From Eimeria necatrix (taxonomy: Eukaryota; Apicomplexa; Conoidasida; Eucoccidiorida; Eimeriidae), in the NCBI RefSeq assembly GCF_000499385.1, contig NW_013654657.1, positions 12,501 to 76,500 on the forward strand: a stretch of DNA of 64,000 bases. The letters are read 5' to 3'. The notes beneath the pieces are model-generated. The model did no database searches. It was not told where the DNA came from and saw only the letters and a list, made by a program, of their open reading frames with translations. Below are positions 57,201 to 64,000 of the stretch, one piece after another (within the stretch, counting starts at the first letter, position 1; each line of letters opens with the position of its first letter). The translations under genes and the position numbers were made by a program.

Positions 57201-59124
57201 GTGCCCTGCGAGAGAGCAGGCCTCGCTAGCAACGCCTGAACACAAGAGTCACCAAAAACAAATTCCTCAACAGCGTCCAGCCATAAATATCAACTGGATC
57301 ATGACTGATCAGTCACAGCTAAGGACCACCCGACAGAGAAAATGGAAAAAACGTAGCCTAGCTTCTGGGTTTTGTATTCAATCCCATGTCCTCCACTAAA
57401 GCGCCTTCCCACGTTGAACAGTTGCTGTAATCAACAATGTGCTGTGTGTCACATTATGGACGATGTACGATTCCTAATACACAAACCATGGCAAAAAGGA
57501 AATTACCCAGTTACACATCTGGCTCGCCTGAGTGTCATTTATCTCGTTACCTTCCTGTAAGCATCCGTCTCCGCATATGCAGTAGATATAGTTGTCAAAT
57601 AAATTGAAATTCGGCCTGTTATATTTCGCAGAGATATGGTGAGCAGCGATCGCCAAGCCAACACTGTTAGATATGCCTTGGCCGAGAGGACCTGAAGAAG
57701 GCCACGGAAAAGCGAAGTGCGGAAATTCAGCGTAGGTAAGAAAAATTTAAGATAAACAGGAACGGCAGGAACCACGGACAAACTGAAAAGGGACACGCAG
57801 GCAGAAACCGAGATACCAAACTCGTGAGCAAGCAGCGATAGCTAAAGTAGCTCACAAACGCAAGACGCCTGTGTAGTGAAGCCGCGAGGGGCAGATAGCG
57901 CAGGTAAGCAAAATCACGCAAAAAATAAAAACCAAGCACAAAGATGAACAGCTGAAGCGGTGGAGCAGAAAACTTCATCAGGGATCTCTGCGTGTCAGTC
58001 TTTACGAAGAAAAGACGGCGACAAAACACACCGTGCCTATGCACAAATGTAAAAAGCAGTGCGAACTATTAAGAGACAAGCAGACAGGCATACCGGTTGT
58101 CACTTCAATACCCGGTGCATGCCCAACCTCAGGATGACCAGGGGTCTTGCTGTGAAGCTTCCGAAACTTTTTAATGTCGTCGATTGAGAGATCATATCCT
58201 GTAGGCAAAGAGTGACGCATGCAAAGGATTTGATAGCTCTGAGAGCTGCCCACTACACGTAGTTTTTAGTAAATCTCCAGCACTAGTTTGTTAGTAGCTC
58301 CGAGACGGATATTAACAAAGTATTGGTAAAGAAGAGGACGAGTGGTGGCGCATGCATGAAAATCCCACTTCTTCTAGCAGCGTTGAAGAAGCAATTGCGG
58401 CAATGGCAAAGTCACAAAACTAGTTAGAATATAACCGAGCTTGCCCAAGTATTCTAATGCTGAGGAGGAGGAAACGGAATTCGCGTGAAGCAAAAGCGGA
58501 CACTTCGTTGTATACTAAACAAAGGTGCCTCACCTGCAAGATGCAGCATCGTGTACTGCAGTACGCACGCATGCCCATTGGAGAGAACAAATCTATCTCT
58601 GTTGAACCACCTGGGGTCTTTAGGGTAGTACTTCATCACGTGGCCGAACAGACAGTGGGCCATCGGGGCACAGCCAATAGGTGCTCCTGGGTGTCCACTC
58701 TTCGCAGCCTAGATACAGCATAAAGAGCAACAAACCAAAGTACATCGAAAAAACATTTGGGTAAATGAACAGCATACGGGTAGTTTCAACCCGTTTACTG
58801 AAGCATTGTAGCAGAATGCCTACGCTGCTGCATCTAAGTACATGCCTGCTGTGAAAGTTCTCCCTTTCCTCAACTATACTTGATAGCCAAGCATCGTTGT
58901 AAATTCGATAGCAAAATCTGACAATAACGCCAACGGAGCGGCTGCTCCCAGAGGGAGCCGTTTGTTCTTTGACGTACTGCAGGAGCATCTGCACCGAAGC
59001 CTCGGATAGTGTTGATGCAAATTTCGTCTTTGGGAGTTACTGCATCTGTCACTTGCTTTTTTGTCGGATGAGCGGCCTCGCTGCCAGTTCCGTTCTCACT
59101 GCTCTTCCTCCGTGCGGCAACCAT
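54295..59124 (-). CDS. TKT: Transketolase
   Basis: Transfers two-carbon ketol units between pentose phosphate sugars using thiamine diphosphate. Eleven exons keep phase: 59124-58978, 58708-58534, 58198-58094, 57691-57551, 57235-57036, 56818-56576, 56412-56167, 55942-55570, 55317-55148, 54919-54712 and 54431-54295, predicting 714 residues. Hallmarks in order: [49 protein letters not shown], the ThDP motif beginning GDGCLQEG with later [49 protein letters not shown] with the conserved Glu, [39 protein letters not shown], and the C-terminal [21 protein letters not shown] mildly extended N-terminus (about 35 residues) lacks an obvious signal peptide, so a cytosolic location is likely. Confidence 0.98.
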
Positions 59125-62100
59125 TTTGTCGTATTTCTGGGTATCAACAGTGTATACGCAGCGTTGTTTCTCTTTCCCGTGTCGCCGGGGCTTTTGCTCA
59201 GGCGCACAAACAGCAGTGCCGTCAGTGAGTGTCTCCCCCGAATTCGTCCAACAGCTTTCCTATGATGTTAAGGCACTGAAGGTAGAACGCCACCTTCTTC
59301 CGTAACTCGATCAGGTCAGATGACTCGACGAGCCTACGCCATAACGCACCCAATTGGCCTTCCGGCACTACATGAAACGCTGCCTTATGCAGCTACGAAG
59401 GTGCACGGGCATATCCGCTCGGAAATATTTAAGTGGCTATTTGAGCACGTCGACGTGCAACCATGCGGACACAGGAAATATTTTCTGACAGAAGCGCTTG
59501 TATTCCGAACAGAAAAAAATTCCGGTGCGTTTGTGCACCCACGCACACAGACAGAAAAACGCATGCGCATTTTTCTGAATATGCATGCAGAACTTCGGAA
59601 TTACACAAGCAGAATTACACCACCATGCCCCCGTGTTGAGCCCTCAGCGCGCCTACACCGCAATTCTCGGACTAAAGTCTTCAATATCTTTGTGCTCTTC
59701 CCAAACTGTCCAGTTAGGTGAGCTGTCCGTTTCGCCTTGCTTGGAGCTGATTAAAAGAGATGTGCGCGAGGTGGGATCCGATGCGTTAAGCCGGCTTTGC
59801 GTCTCCGGAAGTAGAGCCTTCAAGCAAAGAAGCGCTTCCTCCCGCCGTCGAAAGCAGACGGTCGTCACCCTGCAATAAGATATGGCAGCGATAAAAGGTA
59901 GATTATTTTATTGGAATAATCAATCGAATGTGTTGGTGAGCAACACGCAGAACCAATTAAACAAGTGCCCGGAACATGAACACCGTTGACGAAGAGAACA
60001 TCCGATGCGCAGATGCAGACAAGTAGGGGCGCTCTCCTTAGAGGAACTCTTCTTGTGGATGTATGCATATATAAAAGCGCGGGATTGCCAGAAATCAGCT
60101 GTGGGGCATACGGCGTCGCGCGCTCCGCCTACATACATTGAGGTGGTTCACCTCAGGATATAACTCACTCCTTATGAACAAACTTCTCATCGAAGAAAGT
60201 GTCTAAAAAGCCAAAAATGCGGCGGAAGCCCGTTGGGTAGTTCACCGCACAGTCACTGTCTTTCGTTAATCCCATTCTTCAACGGGTTAGGGCTGACGCA
60301 GCTAAACACCACGCTCGGCTCTCCCTTCGAAGGGCCTTAGTGATGGCCAGGCCCCAAAAGGCATTAGAATTTACATGGGAAGAAACCCAAAGCAACAAAT
60401 TAATCAACACGCCGACTCAACCCTTTGCTGGTGTCCTTCTGTTGTGAGCACTCAGATGTGTCGCGGCGTCGTCTCTCTGGTGAATGAGTGAGCAAGTGTG
60501 TACAGCCTCACCTCTTCGATTAATAAATAATTAGTGGTGCCGCCACATGTGCCGCAAATCCAAACGAATCCAGCTAGAAGCTGGCAGCTAGTTCTATGGA
60601 GGCACGCGTAGTGTACGTTGTCACAGTGGAGATGAGTGGTGCCCGCCCAGCTGGGGAACGGCCGACACAGGTGCACAAACAGTGCGGTGCTTAGGTCCTG
60701 CTGTATGTATTGAATAGAGAATAACTATTTCTCTCTATGTATTGGTTTATTGTGATAAACCGTTCAAGTCAATGAAGAAGGCCCACCTTTTCCTGAAAAC
60801 AGACTAGCGTATTGCTGACTCGAGTGTCCTATGCAGTCTGGGTCCTCGGCTTTTTCATACAAAGGGCACTTCTGCAGGAAGCTTTTGTGCTGATAAACCC
60901 TGTGCCCAAAATATTTTTGTGCATTCAGGACGTGCGCCAGTAATAATATGGAGTTCTCAGAAGCGACGCACTGAATGTGCTGTTGTCGCGGCTCTACATA
61001 CTACGTAACGCAGAATAGGCGAGACTTGGCAAGATTTCTGGCTGGCTGACGTTGTAAATGCAGCAAGCTGCGGCATTGTCACTGGCTTCTCAATTGGGCA
61101 TAGCAGAGAGAAGGACGATGCCTGTAGCGCTGACGGTCGTTAGAAACACCGCGGAGCTTGGAGGCATTGCGTTCTTCAGCATGTGTGAACGTAAGATTTA
61201 GGCAGACTGGAGAAGAAGGGTGATACAGCGTAAGTCAATGGTATGTGGGCAGTGAAGTGCATTAGTGTACTCCGAACTCTGTAGCGGCCTCGCCTCTCAC
61301 AGGCATCGGCATTCTTAAAAATAATAACCGGACATTATGATAAGTTTTAGGCGTTCTTAAACTTTTCAGCATCAGACTGGTAGGTAAATTCATTGTTATT
61401 GTACATTAGAAACTGCCCTAACCCACATAAGAGGGCAAAAGCGTCCGAGTATATTTGGTTACTAAAGAGTTAGGCAGCCTTTTTGCTGCTCTACTGGCGT
61501 CTCCCCTATTCTTCACCATGCCTTTAGAAAATGACGAAACGCATCCTTTTAGTTCTGCGTTTTATAGTCCAAGACCAGCTTGCTATAGTTTCAACAGTGT
61601 ACGGTAGGCCCATTTTTTTGACTGCACTGATTTTAGTAGCTAAGGTACCATGCTTGGCCAAGCATGCAACGGGTCCCGAAGGCCGCTTGCATTTTGGGCA
61701 GTGCTACCTTCGACTAGAAGGAACAAGCCTCACTGTATTTTAGAAAGGGCTTGGATATTTGAAATGCAAATCAGGAAAGGCTATCTGTCCCTCGCGGTCT
61801 CCTAGCCACCTCTGCTCGACGCCTGCAGGCTTTTCCCACTTCCTCATCCGTCCGCCTTTGGCGCAATGCCGCTGCGCGCAGGCTGTAGGGGCGTTCTTGA
61901 GCCCTAGTTTATTTGAATGCTCATATAGTTGGCAGACCTGACAGCATTGTCACATCAATCATCTTTTGTTGAACGAAGCTCCCTGAGGCATGCAAGGTAA
62001 CCGGAATGCAACCTGAATAGTCGGAAAGGGACCCTCTCTTCTTGAGGCTAAGCTCTATTATAACAGGACAATATGATTCCCCACAAGAAAGGCGCAGAGA

Positions 62101-64000
62101 CTTCGTCTCTAGGAAAGACGGCTACCTGCCCAGCCTTCACCTGTCGCGGCATGTATAAAAAGCTCTGGGCCCGTTAGACCTCATCAATGCATACACGAGC
62201 TCGCCCAAGCTATCCTTAAGCAGAGAAATGCAATGCGAATAGTGGGTCACTCGTGACGACGCCATGTGGCAGTCATAGCGCGCGCCATTACAATGAGGCC
62301 GAGAACTGGCCTTCACGGTTGTTTAGCTCGAGCACGTAGATTGGAAAAAAATACACAAACAATTACCATGCAAGACGTAATATGCGCTGCAGTTGTGCCG
62401 GGCGCTTATGGATCACAAGAGGCACTGAAGCTTAGGTGCGCAGCACAGCCAAGGAAAGAGAAGACACGAGAGATAAAGAGTTGCCTTCCTAACATCTGGG
62501 CGCTACAATGACTATGACCTGTGTAGCAAAAACGGAAGAGTTGCATAGGAGCAAAGCTTGGCGGAGAACACTACACTGATCCCTAACTCATCCGCGGTTC
62601 CAGTGTGCACATTCAATTCAGGAAAAAACTCACTTAGCTGTTGCCCACTCTGGTTGTTGCAAGTAGACGTATTGGTAGAGCGGCAAAACAAGTTGCAATA
62701 GGCTAGCAGAATTGTACAAGAAGCAAGGCTAGTTGGGTTTGGGAGAATGGCATGGAGGAACCGGTAAACGAATAAATATCTCGGAACATCACGCCAATAG
62801 CCAATATTAAATTATATAACCCCAACAGTTTCTAAAAAGAAAATGGAACGCGCGAGAGCAATTAAAGCATCAAATACATCACCAGCCACTGCAGCAGCAG
62901 CCGACTTGATAACAGCAAGTTTGGCAGCAGCTCCAGTGTAGTGCACAGCACTTACTGCTGCGACAACGCTGGTCTTACTGAATAGTTCATTGTTCAAGGG
63001 AACGTCGACAGGGTTTTGCAGCGGGCTCTGAGGCACTGACGGGGCAAGCATATGCGTGCCCCGCGACTGCCTCACCATTCTTCAGCCTCGCTGAATGCCC
63101 AAGATGGTGCCATGTTGCTGGCATTGTTCAGCTCCTGATGCCAGCAGAGCCGGAGTTCCTTCAGCAAAGAACAAGATACGTGACAATCTGCTTGGCTCCG
63201 AAAGCGCAGGGTGTTTAGACTGTTCCAATAACGTATCGGCAACCTGGGCCTGCTCGTCTTGGAAACCCACAATTGTGAAGCCTCAGAACTCCGCCAACAA
63301 ATCAAGGCATCGAATGATGCGACGATTCTGGCGTGCAGGCGAGCTCAGCCGATGCAGGTGATTGCGAGCTTGATGGTTAGCGTAGGTCTGCATGCAGTAA
63401 CCTTAAAGGCACCAAATAAATGAAGACGCTTCTCCAGAGCAGGGAGGAGAGCTACCAATCCCTGGCTATAGATGGAAAATTTCTTTTTTATCCGTTGCAT
63501 GATACAGCTGAGGAAATTAGCTGGGTTTTTCCCGACCACGCTGTAGAGAGGCGGGAGAGTAAGGAGAATATACCAGCATACTGCCGAACCAGCATCACCA
63601 AGGGGCAAGTCAAGCCGCTCTCTTTTGAACAACCTAACTAGCTTTTCCACGTCAAGATTAAGTCAAGTCGCGTCAAATGGCATGAAACATTCTCTCGTGA
63701 ATGCTTGCCAGTCAATAAAATGGTGATGCTCGTGTGGAGCTTATTCAGCGGCAGACCGACTGGTTGTGAGTGGAGAAAGGCAGGTTGGCGTAGCACGCCA
63801 AGTATCTCAATTGGGCCACTATGGGGTTTACTTCTGCGGCCTACTAAGATGATGCAGATTCATTCATGTTTGCTGAACAAACACCTTATCCGAGCTGCAT
63901 CGCTTAAGTAGCGGGCACACAACTACTGCCGTCTGCTCTGCAATCGGGCCTGACAATTTTCTCACTATTAGGTCGCAGCCACATTAGGCTGGAGGCACTC
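59125..64000. other. Repeat-poor stretch without a supported gene
   Basis: Promoter of transketolase expected near 59125-59400. Open frames are short and appear on both strands. The best is a minus-strand frame at 63072-63305 (with QVADTLLEQSKHPALSEPSR in one reading) next to another at 62812-63078 with an Ala-rich stretch, perhaps exons of one gene, but no borders were confirmed. No heptamers, palindromes or CAG runs are seen. Confidence 0.5.

Noticed and set aside
59125..60150. Short frames on both strands upstream of transketolase
   Set aside because: Overlapping senses, no splice-consistent joining and no motifs.

Overview
The window looks like nuclear DNA of a coccidian apicomplexan of the genus Eimeria. 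The genus call is inferred from three things: dense CAG/CTG repeats that read as homopolymeric amino-acid runs, many short interstitial arrays of the telomere-like heptamer AAACCCT, and intron-rich genes. Eimeria chromosomes are known to alternate repeat-rich (R) and repeat-poor (P) segments. Here about 1-22.4 kb is an R segment, about 22.4-32 kb is transitional (CAG runs but no heptamer arrays), and about 32-64 kb is a P segment. The species cannot be settled by eye.

R segment. Several genes can be rebuilt by hand because exon phases and GT/AG borders agree: an unidentified minus-strand gene (3217-5415); the last exons of an unidentified plus-strand gene (6248-6461); COX15, heme A synthase (minus, 7963-11413); CDK5RAP3/C53, a UFMylation-linked protein (minus, 12949-16141, complete); centrin-3/CDC31 (plus, 17182-19092, complete); and a small membrane protein (minus, 20131-20553). 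Many introns here consist largely of telomere-like heptamers, with the splice donor formed by the repeat itself (GTAAACCC or GTTTAGGG), and several reading frames end inside a heptamer. A perfect 12-bp palindrome, GTGTACGTACAC, occurs at least 21 times before position 20,848 and was not seen after it.

Transitional and P segments. Three long proteins (25347-27545 plus; 29958-31991 minus; 41450-43453 minus) are diverged paralogues of one helical family. Other genes are an unidentified gene with twelve exons resolved (to 39545), two hypothetical minus-strand genes (46548-48820), tRNA-Thr(AGT) at 50027-50099, MBF1 (minus, 50999-52414), a twin-CX9C mitochondrial-type protein (plus, 53008-53582) and a complete 11-exon transketolase (minus, 54295-59124). 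The P segment also holds two striking inverted repeats (45159-45458), a tandem duplication (44467-44660) and, just inside the transitional zone, a 115-bp inverted repeat (28441-28858). About 59.1-64 kb shows no gene that can be supported.

Functionally the recognised genes are unrelated housekeeping genes: respiratory-chain assembly, ER/UFM1 quality control, centrosome, transcription coactivation and pentose phosphate metabolism. Nothing suggests an operon or transferred island. The novelty lies in how the repeat families are woven into gene structure.
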